64,000 bases of DNA. Source: Neobacillus sp. PS3-34 (GTDB lineage Bacteria; Bacillota; Bacilli; Bacillales; Cytobacillaceae). A program made the translations under genes and the position numbers. Positions 20,184 to 28,988 of the stretch are shown here, in pieces. Each line of letters opens with the position of its first letter. The stretch's first letter is position 1. A model generated the notes under the pieces. The model ran no database searches, was not told where the DNA came from, and worked only from the letters and a program-made list of their open reading frames with translations. The stretch spans positions 1,897,001 through 1,961,000 of the forward strand of contig NZ_CP133267.1 in assembly GCF_030915465.1 (NCBI RefSeq). The letters run 5' to 3'.

Positions 20184-20287
20184 TCTGTCACTCCCTTTTC
20201 TTTAGCTTGCTTTTTATTAAGCCAGCCAAGAGCAGCACCTATTAAAATGGCTCCGGCTATCGCTGGTCCCCAGATTTGTTTTTTCAT
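20180..20287 (-). CDS. 35-residue single-span membrane protein in the sigma operon
   Basis: Short frame ATG 20287 to TGA 20180. It starts MKKQIWGPAIAGAILIGAA, a hydrophobic span, and continues GWLNKKQAKEKG, a positively charged tail. The start overlaps the stop of the gene upstream (GGATGA) and the stop overlaps the start of the gene downstream (TGAATGAGA region), and AGAGGGGA precedes the ATG. Such tight coupling in both directions argues that it is translated. Function unknown; small membrane proteins of stress operons often modulate a partner. Confidence 0.65.
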   Translation of the reverse strand: MKKQIWGPAIAGAILIGAALGWLNKKQAKEKGVTE

Positions 20288-21355
20288 CCTGATTCTTCCC
20301 CTCTCTTGGACTTGCTGCCAGATAACAGTTTAATGCCTCCTCCAATCAGCAGAACACATACAATTCCAGATTGCAGATAGGTTTGCATCCAAAATGCAAG
20401 ATCGATATCAATCATTCTTGAAATCATTGGCGCAAAGACAGGAACGATAATATTTGTGAATAAATAGTAAAGTCCCATTAAAACAAGCCCGATTCCGACC
20501 CATTTCTGATGATTGATTAAATAGGAAATAATCGGCATGTCTTCGAGCGGTTCATCACCATAGCGTGATGTTTTTTGCAGGCCGTTGAAGAAGCTGTAAA
20601 ACCAGATTATCGGTATTAAAAACAAGAAAATCCCTAGACGCAAAATATCCAGAATATAAATCGAGAAAAGAAATGCTGCCATCAATTGCAATCCGCGCCG
20701 CTGCAGCCCAAGGTATAAATGTCCTGCTCCTGGGAAAATCGATAGGAATGTAGCAATCGATTTGCTCTTCTTGCCGTCCTCCCTTCTCATTTCAAAATCC
20801 TCAAAAATGGTGCGGTCAACCAGCTGCTCTCCACGCTGTTTTTTGTTCAATTGCTGAATGCTATCAAAAAACCCGTATACCCAAATGATCGGCAGGACAG
20901 CCAGGAATACAAGAAATTCACCACGGTTGGTCAGAACCGATACAAAAAACACCATTACACCAAGCCCCAAAAATGCAGCAAGCATCGTCAATCCACGGTT
21001 CATTAAGCCGAGCTGGAAGCTGGCGAAGCCCTGGAACAAACGAAAGAATAATCGTATAAAAACGCTCCGATTCCTGACTCTGTTGGACTGGATCATCACC
21101 CGCTTCTGCCAGTGCTGATTTTTTCCTGGCATTTTGAACGGCCATATCAATGAAGCTTGCAATGTAGAAAACCGCTCCCAAAAGGAACGCCACAACTCCA
21201 ACCTCTCCTGTGTTATTCAAGAAAAGCAGAAATGAAAACAGTAATGCTCCTAGCGTAGCAAACAAATAAAACAATCCGCGAATAATCCTTCCGCTATAAA
21301 TATGGCCGAGGCCAGGAAATATGGATAGTGTTAATGCTGCGGTAGAATTTTTCAT
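20284..21355 (-). CDS. Polytopic membrane protein with three PGxGHxYxG repeats, frame broken
   Basis: About 356 residues after frame repair, with some eight hydrophobic helices. The same motif occurs three times: LSIFPGLGHIYSGRIIRGL, LSFVPGL..FQLGLMNRGLTM and LSIFPGAGHLYLGLQRRGL. It resembles tandem TM2-like units. At about 21016-21028 the frame changes by one extra base (CTTCGCCAGC), exactly in the second repeat, so the sequence there is suspect. Start ATG at 21355 overlaps the anti-sigma stop. The homologue family is uncharacterised as far as I can tell. Third gene of the sigma operon. Confidence 0.7.
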
Positions 21356-21858
21356 TTAGTATCAACCCCCTTATTTTCTAATGAATCCATCCATGCAAAT
21401 GTTTTATTAATGACTCCATCTGTAACAGAGTGTTGTTTTTTCTCAATTTCCTTACTTTCAACCCGGTCCGTAAAGCGGGCAATCGATGTGAACACCCCTG
21501 AAAGCATGAGCAGGATTGTTACTGCTGCCGCCAAAAAGTAATGGAATACCTCCTGCTGATAAAAAGTTTTCTGTTTCTTACATGCATTCGATAAAATTAA
21601 TTGTTTTTTCTTGGATTTATATTCTAATACCGAAACTGGATTCTCCTTTATCGCCAAAATTCCAGCCATTACGGAGTCGTTAAAAGCACTTTCATTTGAT
21701 AGAACTGGAAGCGAGTTTTCGCAAAGCTCAACAGCGTTTAAATAGCTCTCAAGGCATGGCCCGCAATCATAGAGATGGCTTTCCATTGCTTCACGGCTTT
21801 CTTCATCCACTTCATCTTTCACATACCTCAGCCATTCGATATCTGAAAAATGCTTCAT
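21352..21858 (-). CDS. Zinc-finger (zf-HC2) anti-sigma factor
   Basis: Short cytoplasmic domain with the zinc-anti-sigma motif HLYDCGPC (H-x3-C-x2-C), a linker, one membrane span (FLAAAVTILLMLSGVF, about residues 108-124) and a short outer tail. It would hold the cotranscribed ECF sigma factor inactive until an envelope signal. The ATG at 21858 follows AAGGAGG; the sigma gene's stop overlaps this ATG. 168 residues, intact. Confidence 0.85.
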   Translation of the reverse strand: MKHFSDIEWLRYVKDEVDEESREAMESHLYDCGPCLESYLNAVELCENSLPVLSNESAFNDSVMAGILAIKENPVSVLEYKSKKKQLILSNACKKQKTFYQQEVFHYFLAAAVTILLMLSGVFTSIARFTDRVESKEIEKKQHSVTDGVINKTFAWMDSLENKGVDTK

Positions 21859-22399
21859 AAAAAATCGCCCTCCTTCCAATTCTTTTTCATCCAATTCCTC
21901 GCCGGTAAAGCTTTGTTTCAATCGTTTTTATTTGAACATTCTGTTCATCTGCCATTTGCTGATAGCTTTTTTCTGCTATGTAAAAACCGTAAATCACATC
22001 ACGGTAGTTATCCGGCAGTTCGTCTAGTTTATCTCGGACCTGCTTCCGCCTGTCGTTATCGAATAGCTCATTTTCAATGCTGTCCTTCGAGGTTCCAAAA
22101 GCCTGCTGCTCTATTGCTTCAATGATGTCCTCTCTCCTTCGGGCTGTTTTTCGCTTCGTATCAATGGCATGGTTAACGGCAATCCTTGTGATCCATGTTT
22201 TAAAGCCCTGATTTTCATAGCGGGAGAGAGACGTGTAGATTTTCATGAATACTTCTTGGGCTGCATCCTCGGCTTCCTTTTCGTCGCGTAATACAGCAAA
22301 AACAGTCCGGAACACATCATTGCGGTATTTTTCGACTAATAGACGGAACGCATGGTCATTGCCTTCAAGCACCTTTTGTATTAAAGCCAGGTCGCTAAT
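21855..22399 (-). CDS. ECF-type RNA polymerase sigma factor, frame broken; non-canonical start codon
   Basis: Sigma-70 region 2 (YRNDVFRTVFAVLRDEKEAEDAAQEVF) and region 4 (LPDNYRDVIYGFYI, SYQQMADEQNV) are clear. A missing G at 21897-21905 (GGC for GGGC) ends the frame early; restored, it reads LYRARNWMKKNWKEGDFL and stops within the anti-sigma start. At the 5' end the ribosome site GGGGGA is followed by ATT at 22399, where homologues have ATG (then SDLALIQKVLEGNDHAF). No ATG, GTG or TTG is correctly placed, so either ATT is used or it is a sequence error. About 180 residues. Confidence 0.85.
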
Positions 22400-22539
22400 G
22401 TCTCTCCCCCTTTCTTTTCTCTGTCTGTCACATGAATAGACGCTTTATTTTTGAAAATCCCTACACTTTTTTCAAAATTTTTTTGTACAAGATTAATCCT
22501 GAGGAAAAAGGCCGGCATTTCGCTGGGTTTTCGAATAAA

Positions 22540-22673
22540 CAGCGCCACCTTTTCAAATAATCTCCCGGCTTTAAGCGTTCTTCTCGCGCGTTTACACTTT
22601 TATTTCGCGGAATTTTACGATAATCTCGCGCATTTTAACTATAATCTCGCCAGAATGATCCATTATTTCGTGG
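22540..22673. repeat. 21-bp phased array, motif TCTCGCG-like
   Basis: Motif instances begin at 22540 (CAGCGCC), 22561 (TCTCCCGG), 22582 (TCTCGCGCG), 22603 (TTTCGCGG), 22624 (TCTCGCGC), 22645 (TCTCGCC) and 22666 (TTTCGTGG). Each step is exactly 21 bases; the spacers are AT-rich and not conserved. It fills most of the gap between the sigma gene and the DUF3231 terminator. The plus-strand frame across it (22451-22738) has no coding character. Confidence 0.75.
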
Positions 22674-22715
22674 GCTCATTCTTTAGACCCCTGATGTGGA
22701 GAAATTTTTTTCTCC

Positions 22716-22746
22716 AAAAAAATCCGCCGATCCACTAATCGGCGGA
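22716..22746 (-). terminator. Terminator of the DUF3231 gene
   Basis: TCCGCCGAT / ATCGGCGGA hairpin with a six-base loop, followed by T7 on the minus strand. Confidence 0.85.
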
Positions 22747-22811
22747 AGTACTAATATTAATAAAGCTGTCTAAGCGAATTATTTTTAGACTTTGCTTTCA
22801 CTATTAAAAAA

Positions 22812-23324
22812 TTATTCTTTACCAGGTGAATTCAAGTGTAATGGAGGAGGGATTAACCAGCCTTTTTCTTTATTGAGCTTTAAAAATTTTGCTCCCAGCA
22901 TGGCCTTTGCATTATGGAACTGCCCAAACATCATGGCAACGTCTTCACGGATTGATTGTCCAATGATTGTACTGCATGCAACTAATCCTGCAGCAATATC
23001 CATGGATACGGCTGCGCTTATTTCAGGATCTGCAAAACGGGCTCCTACCGGGATACTTTCCAAATCAGCTGAAGGGCGCTCTGGGGGTGTTGGCGGAAAC
23101 CCTACACCATTTACCTTTAACAATTCCTCTGTTTGGCTGATTTCCTGCGTTAGCCCCTGGATGGCATCTTCAATCAATTTCTTGAGGTCCCCATCTCCTG
23201 TATGATTCAAATACGTTTGATAGCCAGCTTTAAAGCCTTTTGCCGCGGTAAGAAAACTCCAAACCCCAAATACTTCTCCGTAATGCAGCGGCTCATTTTG
23301 CGGATTTCCACTCAAAATACCCAT
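22812..23324 (-). CDS. DUF3231 family protein
   Basis: About 170 residues. The start MGILSGNPQNEPLHYGEVF is diagnostic of single-domain DUF3231 proteins of Bacillus, predicted helical bundles often linked to sporulation; no enzyme activity is known. ATG at 23324 has AAGGAG seven bases upstream. A second ATG at 23351 in frame also has AAAGGAG and would add nine residues. Intact; stands alone with its own terminator. Confidence 0.8.
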   Translation of the reverse strand: MGILSGNPQNEPLHYGEVFGVWSFLTAAKGFKAGYQTYLNHTGDGDLKKLIEDAIQGLTQEISQTEELLKVNGVGFPPTPPERPSADLESIPVGARFADPEISAAVSMDIAAGLVACSTIIGQSIREDVAMMFGQFHNAKAMLGAKFLKLNKEKGWLIPPPLHLNSPGKE

Positions 23325-23475
23325 AAACACACTCCTTAAGTTTAATTTCATGAGATTCTCCTTTGAAAGGGGTAAAATCCACATTTAGTAGTGTGCTTGC
23401 AACAAACAAAAAATATTCTCCGAAACTTAATGGATGCCCCAAAATTATTTATGGGCATCCATTAAATCTTTCCAA

Positions 23476-23973
23476 TCAATAAATGGGCTTTTTCCTTGTT
23501 TCCCCTATCGAGCAAAAATCGTATAAATCCAGGCTGACAATCATTTTATGGAATCCGTCAAACAGGTTGATTAATGCCAGAAGCTTAATGATTTGAGGTT
23601 CATCGTAAAATTCCATGAGCCAGCTGATCTCTTCTTCGATAATTTCCTTTGGTTCACGACGGTATTTTTTTATAAAAGTAAAAAGCTTTTGTTCAAACTC
23701 CGGAAACTCAGAAAAATCATCTTTAGTGACAGCTGCCTTAATCGGTTCATTCCAGGCGGAATCACCAGTATATGAGAGGCTCATGCATGTTTGACAGCCG
23801 TTTATATTAGCCAGAAGAAGGCGAATCTTTTCCTTCATTTCTTTTTCAAGCCCATCCTCCTCTTCCCATAAAAATGCATAAAGCCGGTCATACATTTCCT
23901 TAATCTCCGAAACGTATGTCAGGGCATTCTCAAAATTCGATAACTCTTTTATAGGTAAAAAAATCCTTGGCAT
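23476..23973 (-). CDS. AhpD/carboxymuconolactone-decarboxylase-like protein
   Basis: About 165 residues, all-helical. It carries a CxxC pair in NINGCQTCMSLSY near residue 60, the position and context of the redox pair of AhpD-like proteins, although the following His of the classic motif is missing. That could mean thiol-disulfide activity, but it may be only structural. The ATG at 23973 has AAAGGA upstream; the frame opens to 24009 without a site. Confidence 0.65.
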   Translation of the reverse strand: MPRIFLPIKELSNFENALTYVSEIKEMYDRLYAFLWEEEDGLEKEMKEKIRLLLANINGCQTCMSLSYTGDSAWNEPIKAAVTKDDFSEFPEFEQKLFTFIKKYRREPKEIIEEEISWLMEFYDEPQIIKLLALINLFDGFHKMIVSLDLYDFCSIGETRKKPIY

Positions 23974-24093
23974 TTCATCCCATCCTTTCCCTTTTATAGT
24001 ATAATGCAATCAAAAAGAATGGTATTTCACGTGAAACAATTTATCTGAAAATACTTTCTATATAGAAAGAAAAATGGAGAGGTGGCCTTCCAA

Positions 24094-24531
24094 ATGATTT
24101 TAGATGAAACGGATAAGAAAATTCTTAGGGAATTGTCGGCAAACAGCCGGCAGTCGATGCGGGAGCTGGCGAAGAAAGTGAACCTTTCTGCACCCTCTGT
24201 TACAGAACGTGTCCGCAAAATGGAAAGTGAGGGCATTATTAGCGAGTACACCATATCGATCGATTATGGAAAAATCGGTTACGGCATCGATTGTTTTATG
24301 GAGGTCACCCTCCGTCAGGGCGAATACGAAAAATTCCGGCGTACGATAGCTGAAAACCCGAATGCCGAGTTTTGCTACCGTATCGCCTGCCGTGCCTGCT
24401 ATATCGTCAAGCTGCGCCTTAACGCGCTGCAGGATCTGGAAGTTTTTATAAATGAAATCACATCCTATGCCGAAACGGTGACACACATCGCCCTTTCGCA
24501 AATTAAAATCGAAAAAAATTTGCTTAAATAA
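24094..24531 (+). CDS. Lrp/AsnC family transcriptional regulator
   Basis: N-terminal helix-turn-helix (LDETDKKILRELSANSRQSMRELAKKV then LSAPSVTERVRKMESEGII) and a C-terminal RAM ligand domain (ITSYAETVTHIALSQI). 145 residues. ATG at 24094 follows AGAGGTGG; GTG at 24082 is less well placed. No obvious target is adjacent: kimA is convergent and shares its terminator, and the AhpD-like gene diverges from it and could be controlled by it. Confidence 0.9.
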   Translation: MILDETDKKILRELSANSRQSMRELAKKVNLSAPSVTERVRKMESEGIISEYTISIDYGKIGYGIDCFMEVTLRQGEYEKFRRTIAENPNAEFCYRIACRACYIVKLRLNALQDLEVFINEITSYAETVTHIALSQIKIEKNLLK

Positions 24532-24533
24532 AG

Positions 24534-24570
24534 AAAAGGCGGCTCTACATTTAAGTAAAGCCGCCTTTTT
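24534..24570. terminator. Bidirectional terminator between the Lrp gene and kimA
   Basis: AAAAGGCGGCT / AGCCGCCTTTTT stem between convergent genes, with T-runs on both strands. Confidence 0.85.
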
Positions 24571-24573
24571 CAA

Positions 24574-26399
24574 TTATTTTTTCAAATGATAAGGAACTGT
24601 CGTCACAACGACATTTCTACGGTAAAGAAGAAACGCGCGAATCAAGAAACTTGATTGGTTATGAAGAATGTTGTGCCAGCCCTTTTTCGGAATAAATTGA
24701 GGAATCAGTACTGTTACACGGTAATTTGCATCACTCGCTTTATGTTCCACCGTATCGACAAATTTCGTTAACGGCTGAATGATGCTTCGGTAATGCGAGT
24801 GAAGTGTCACCAGCCTGATATCCGGCTGCCACTTGTTCCATTTTTCTTCAAATAGCTTTTCATCCTGTCGGTTAAATGAAACGTATACAGCTAAAATCTG
24901 GTCTGGTGAAAGCGATTTTGCATAGGCAATCGAGTTCTCTACGACATGAGTTATGCCCGCCACAGGCACGACCATAACATTTCCTTCTATAGGCACAGGC
25001 GGTTCACATGTAGTAATCCTTAACTGATCGCCAACTGCTTCATAATGCCTTTTAATGCGGTGGAATCCAAGCACCAACAGCGGAATGAAAATTAATACCG
25101 GCCAAACCTGTGAAAATTTCGTAATAAAGAAAATCATCGTTACGGTAAAGCTAATTAATGCTCCGATGAAATTGATGGTTAATTTCACCATCCATCCATT
25201 TGGTTTTTCGCGAATCCACTTTACCAGCATCCCAGTCTGGGATAACGTAAACGGAATGAACACCCCGACAGCGTATAACGGTATTAGCTGTTCAGTCTGT
25301 CCTTTGAAGGCAACAATCAAAAGGATGGAGGTGACTCCCAAAGTAATAATACCGTTCGAATAGCCAAGACGGTCTCCTCGCATCGTAAACATTCGCATTA
25401 TATATTTATCCTTAGCAAGATTAAATGCCAATAAAGGAAAAGCGGAATATCCTGTATTCGCAGCGAGAACAAGAATCATCGCTGTCGTTCCCTGAATGAA
25501 ATAGTACATATAATTCCTACCAAATGTTGTTGCTGCAATTTGGGAGACAACCGTTTCCTGTTCTTTTGGAGTGATACCATAATAATAAGCTAAGTAAACG
25601 ATTCCCGAAAATAATATTGCCAGCAATATTCCCATTGCCATTAATGTTTTAGCTGCATTATTAGGCGCAGGATCTTTAAAGTTGGGAATCGCATTGGATA
25701 TCGCTTCTACTCCAGTTAAAGCAGAGCTCCCTGATGCGAATGCCTTAGCAGCAAGAATAATGTAATTCCTGCAACAGGTGTACCAATCGGTGCATGCAAG
25801 GTTGGAGAAATATGGCCGGTAAATATTTGATACATACCCACTCCAATCAGGATGAACAAAGCGAGTACAAACAGATAGACAGGATACGCCAATATGGAGG
25901 CGGATTCTGTAATCCCGCGTAGATTTAAGATTGTAATAAAAATAACGAGTACAATCGCTATCCATACATTGTACGGATGCAGGGTAGGAAATGCAGAGGT
26001 AATCGCATCGGTACCAGCCGAGACACTTACTGCAACGGTCAGGATGTAATCCACCAGCAGGGATCCACCAGCAACCAACCCCGGGTTCTCACCGAGGTTT
26101 TCTTTCGATACGACATAGGCTCCTCCACCGTGTGAATATGCAAATATAATTTGTCTGTAAGACAATATAAGAGCAGTTAAAAGAACAAGTACACCAATCG
26201 CGATGGGTAAGGAGTACCAAAAAGCCACGGAACTTATTGTAATCAGTACGATCAGGATCTGTTCCGGACCATATGCTACAGAGGACAAAGCGTCTGAAGA
26301 CAGAATGGCCAAGGCTTTTGTTTTATTAAGTTTTTGTTCGCCTAGCTCAGTTGATTTTAATGGACGGCCAATTAGAAATCTCTTAATTGCTGATAGCAT
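24574..26399 (-). CDS. kimA: High-affinity potassium importer KimA (APC superfamily), frame broken
   Basis: Proton-coupled K+ symporter of the KUP/APC type with about 12 helices and a cytosolic C-terminal domain. Opening phrase LNKTKALAILSSDALSSVAYGPEQ and HGGGAYVVSKENLG are typical of YdaO/KimA. At 25741-25746 one G is missing (GGC for GGGC); restoring it gives LFLLLRAFASGSSALTGVEAI and a protein of about 608 residues, the family length. ATG at 26399 follows AGAGGTG. Preceded by a c-di-AMP riboswitch, which fits KimA being shut down by c-di-AMP at high potassium. Confidence 0.93.
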
Positions 26400-26490
26400 A
26401 TTTACACCTCTAAATTTATTGTGTAACTTTATATTCCCCAGTTTCAGCAAGTTGAACCCAAAAATTATCTGCTGAATCGCTGAAAATAAA

Positions 26491-26695
26491 AAAGCCCGCA
26501 AGGCAATGTAAATAGCCTAGCGGACGAATTTTCCTTTCCACCAGCTCCACCTTCCTCTCTCATTACGCTTACGAGGTTAGCTGTTGGATTCGGGCTAAAA
26601 GAGTAGCCCTACCTACATTCATAGGATTCACCCCAAGTGGTAATAAAACCACGAAAATGGGTCCCCCGCTCCATAAGGATTAAGCGATATAGAAA
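26491..26695 (-). promoter_or_regulatory. c-di-AMP riboswitch (ydaO/yuaA type) with terminator
   Basis: On the minus strand the leader reads CTTAATCCTTATGGAGCGGG, GGACCCA, then TTGGGGTGAATCCT, GTAGGTAGGG, GCCCGAATCC, AACAGCTAACCTCGTAAGCG, and later GAGAGGAAGGTGGAG. These are the conserved blocks of the ydaO aptamer. The terminator GTCCGCTAGGC / GCCTTGCGGGC with T6 lies at 26491-26526, before kimA. Ligand binding is known to cause termination. Confidence 0.95.
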
Positions 26696-26927
26696 TATGA
26701 AACTGATGATAATCATACTCCTGTGTCTCAAGTTTGTAAATTATTAAATTATATTTCCATTCCAATGTTTTCGAAGTTCCTCATATTCTGCATTCAGAAC
26801 GATTTCCCTAACCCAAAATTCATTTATTTATAGCATCCACTCTCCTTTTTTAAAAGAAAACACATTGTCCTATTTTCACTGAATATAATTTTAAAGATGA
26901 ATCAACCCACGAAAGGGAATGATGATT

Positions 26928-27548
26928 ATGTTCATTATACTTTTATTGGCTGCCTATTTAATCGGCAGCATTCCAACAGCACTAATTGTAGGAAAGCTAG
27001 CATTTGATGTAGATATCCGTGAGCTTGGAAGCCACAATCCCGGAGCTACAAATTCACTTAGGGTTCTCGGTAAAACAGCAGCCATAATTGTATTGATTGT
27101 AGATGTTGGGAAAGGCTTAATAGCGGCAGCTTTACCGACTATGTTCCACCTTAGCTTAGAACCGCTTTATTTCGGACTCGCAGCTGTAATGGGCCACTGT
27201 TTCCCAATTCTAGCCGGATTCCGCGGCGGGAAGGCAATTGCAACTACAGCAGGAGCGCTTGTCTTTATCAACATCCCTCTATTCGCGGCTGCCTATCTCA
27301 CCTTCTTCTTCATCATTTTCCTGACCAAATATGTTTTTCTGGGTTCCATTTCAGTGGGAATTGCGCTTTTAACATATTCACTCGTTTCTGCAAAAATAAA
27401 CTATGAACTGATTTTCCTCTTTTACACCTTGTTGCTTCTGTACCTGCATCGCTCTAACCTCCGAAATCTGGTCCTTGGCATAGAGCCCAAAATCAATGAT
27501 AAAAAATTGGTTAACGATCGGATTCCTCCGAAAGGAAAGAAGAAGTAA
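26928..27548 (+). CDS. plsY: Acyl-phosphate:glycerol-3-phosphate acyltransferase PlsY
   Basis: Membrane acyltransferase that makes lysophosphatidic acid from acyl-phosphate and glycerol 3-phosphate. Family motifs are AAYLIGSIPTALIVGKL, GSHNPGATNSLRVLGK (phosphate-binding loop), GHCFPILAGFRGGKAIAT and a seven-span topology. About 206 residues. The ATG at 26928 is best spaced from AAAGGG; ATG codons at 26919 and 26922 are alternatives. The original terminator is split by a mobile element (27557-28192). Bacillus genomes may carry more than one PlsY, so this could be the minor copy. Confidence 0.9.
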   Translation: MFIILLLAAYLIGSIPTALIVGKLAFDVDIRELGSHNPGATNSLRVLGKTAAIIVLIVDVGKGLIAAALPTMFHLSLEPLYFGLAAVMGHCFPILAGFRGGKAIATTAGALVFINIPLFAAAYLTFFFIIFLTKYVFLGSISVGIALLTYSLVSAKINYELIFLFYTLLLLYLHRSNLRNLVLGIEPKINDKKLVNDRIPPKGKKK

Positions 27549-27581
27549 AGAAAAAACACCCCGTGAGCCAGTATTCACGGG

Positions 27582-28175
27582 TTACTTGTGAGGTGTAAAC
27601 ATTGTAAAACACATATGAAAACGCACTTGAATTCACGATATAATTCACAGTGCGTTTTTTATTGATTTATCAACATTTTTGCAAATTTTAATTGCTTATT
27701 TTGTCTTAATTCAGATAGTAAATGACAGGGTATGAAATAATTACTGGAGGGTGTGAATTATTTGTGATTTAGTAAGAAGTCTTATCCTTAATTGAGTAAC
27801 CAGTGATATTTAAAATAAGCGGAGATTTTTCCGTTAAACTGCAGAATAGAGCTCGGTTCAGGGTATATAAGCGGAGGTTTTCCGATTAAGCAAAGCAAAA
27901 TTAACCATTTTCACGTTTTTTGAGTCAATAGTCGGAATCTTTCCGTCTATTTAAGCTATTTTCAGTGCTATTTCCTAATTAAGAGAAATTTCTCCTCTTA
28001 TTTATCAAACTTGCCTTAGTGAAAAAAAGAAAATTCAAAAAAAGCTTAGAGATATTTGCATCTCTAAGCCTTTTTGACTGTGAAATATACTGTGAATTAT
28101 GCTATGAAGTTTATGTGCTATTTGATTTGGTCTGCGATTTACCGTTTTGTACCTTACAAGTAAAACCCGTTGGAA
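27582..28175 (-). mobile_element. Non-coding MITE-like element, copy 1, inserted in a terminator loop
   Basis: About 594 bp nearly identical over most of its length to 42954-43585, which lies in the opposite direction. Ends carry inverted repeats: ACGGGTTACTTGTGAGGT on the left, reverse of right end ACGGGTTTTACTTGTAAGGT. Flanked by the direct repeat CCAGTATTCACGGG (27568-27581 and 28176-28189). Joining the flanks regenerates a perfect hairpin, CACCCCGTGA-GCCAGTAT-TCACGGGGTG (arms 27557-27566 and 28183-28192), the shared terminator of plsY and the thioredoxin-like gene. Inside are hairpins AAAACGCAC/GTGCGTTTT and GCTTAGAGATAT/ATCTCTAAGC and repeated TGTGAATTAT words near both ends. No open frame over 70 codons. 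Confidence 0.85.
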
Positions 28176-28198
28176 CCAGTATTCACGGGGTGTTTTGC

Positions 28199-28753
28199 TT
28201 ACTTCAGTAAAATGCCCAGGATGCTTCCCGAGACCACGCGCCAAATCTTTTCATCAGTCTGGTAAGAAGACATCAATTTCCTGTACATATCCATTTGTTT
28301 TTCCTGGAAGTCAGGGGCTTCCTTTTCAGGGAGGCCAGCCCGCCCTTTATCCACCATTTCCTGCATTTGCGGCGCCCTTGGTCCCCAAACACCCACTTCA
28401 TTGCCCTCTTGGTCGATAAAAATAAAGATAGGAATGGCTCTTGAAGTGCCATTTGTTAAATATTGATCCATTAACTCAAGGTTTTGGTCACGAAGCAGGA
28501 ATCTTGTTTCGATTCCGCCTTCCTCTGCAATTCTTAAAAGGATCGGATTATTTAACATGGCATCTCCACACCAGTCCTCCGTAAGAGCAATCACCTTTAG
28601 TTCACGTGACTTAACCTGCTCAAGTATCTCCTTATCTTCCTTTGACAGCTGAAACGCCTCGTAAATTGATTGCATTTCTTCCTTATTTTTGTTCATGCTA
28701 TCTATATATTCTTCTGCAGTCATTCCTTTTTGAAACCATTCATTTAAGTTCAT
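28199..28753 (-). CDS. Thioredoxin-fold family protein
   Basis: About 184 residues. The region LKVIALTEDWCGDAMLNNPIL has a thioredoxin-like strand-then-Cys layout, but only one Cys is present (WCGDA), so it is not a classical CxxC oxidoreductase. SRAIPIFIFIDQEGNEVGVWGPR contains the cis-Pro of the fold. This matches the Bacillus thioredoxin_9-like family, of unknown substrate. ATG at 28753 follows AAAGGGG; the frame opens to 28789. Confidence 0.8.
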   Translation of the reverse strand: MNLNEWFQKGMTAEEYIDSMNKNKEEMQSIYEAFQLSKEDKEILEQVKSRELKVIALTEDWCGDAMLNNPILLRIAEEGGIETRFLLRDQNLELMDQYLTNGTSRAIPIFIFIDQEGNEVGVWGPRAPQMQEMVDKGRAGLPEKEAPDFQEKQMDMYRKLMSSYQTDEKIWRVVSGSILGILLK

Positions 28754-28883
28754 TAGCCCAGCCCCTTTGTATGTATTTATCATTATCATACTGTTTTAAT
28801 GTTACTCCCTTCAAATTTTAAGCGGAACTAAAAATCAATACTTTCGGCCTATCGTTTATTATTATTTTAGTAAAATTTTCGAA

Positions 28884-28913
28884 TTGACAGAAAATAAGCG
28901 ATTCGTCTATAAA
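28884..28913 (+). promoter_or_regulatory. Promoter of putP
   Basis: Consensus -35 TTGACA (28884-28889), 18-base spacer, TATAAA (28908-28913), about 75 bases before the putP start. Confidence 0.6.
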
Positions 28914-28988
28914 TAAAGAAGATGGAATGTTTTATAAATAGAAAATATTATTTTAATTACATCCAAAGATGTCAAAGGGGGAAAGCTT

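Noticed and set aside
22451..22738. 95-codon plus-strand reading frame
   Set aside because: It spans the 21-bp array and a terminator, has no good ribosome site and no recognisable composition or homology.
27781..27990. A fourth 21-bp array inside the mobile element (AAGCGGAGATTTTTCCG-like words)
   Set aside because: The similar words are short hairpins at irregular distances (52 and 61 bases), not at a 21-bp period.
27582..28175. Group IIC intron at a terminator
   Set aside because: No reverse transcriptase, no visible domain V motif, and the ends are inverted repeats flanked by a target duplication, which indicates a DNA transposon type.
28019..28244. Short reading frames on both strands inside the mobile element
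   Set aside because: They are not kept in the second copy at 42.9 kb and have no ribosome sites; the element is treated as non-coding.
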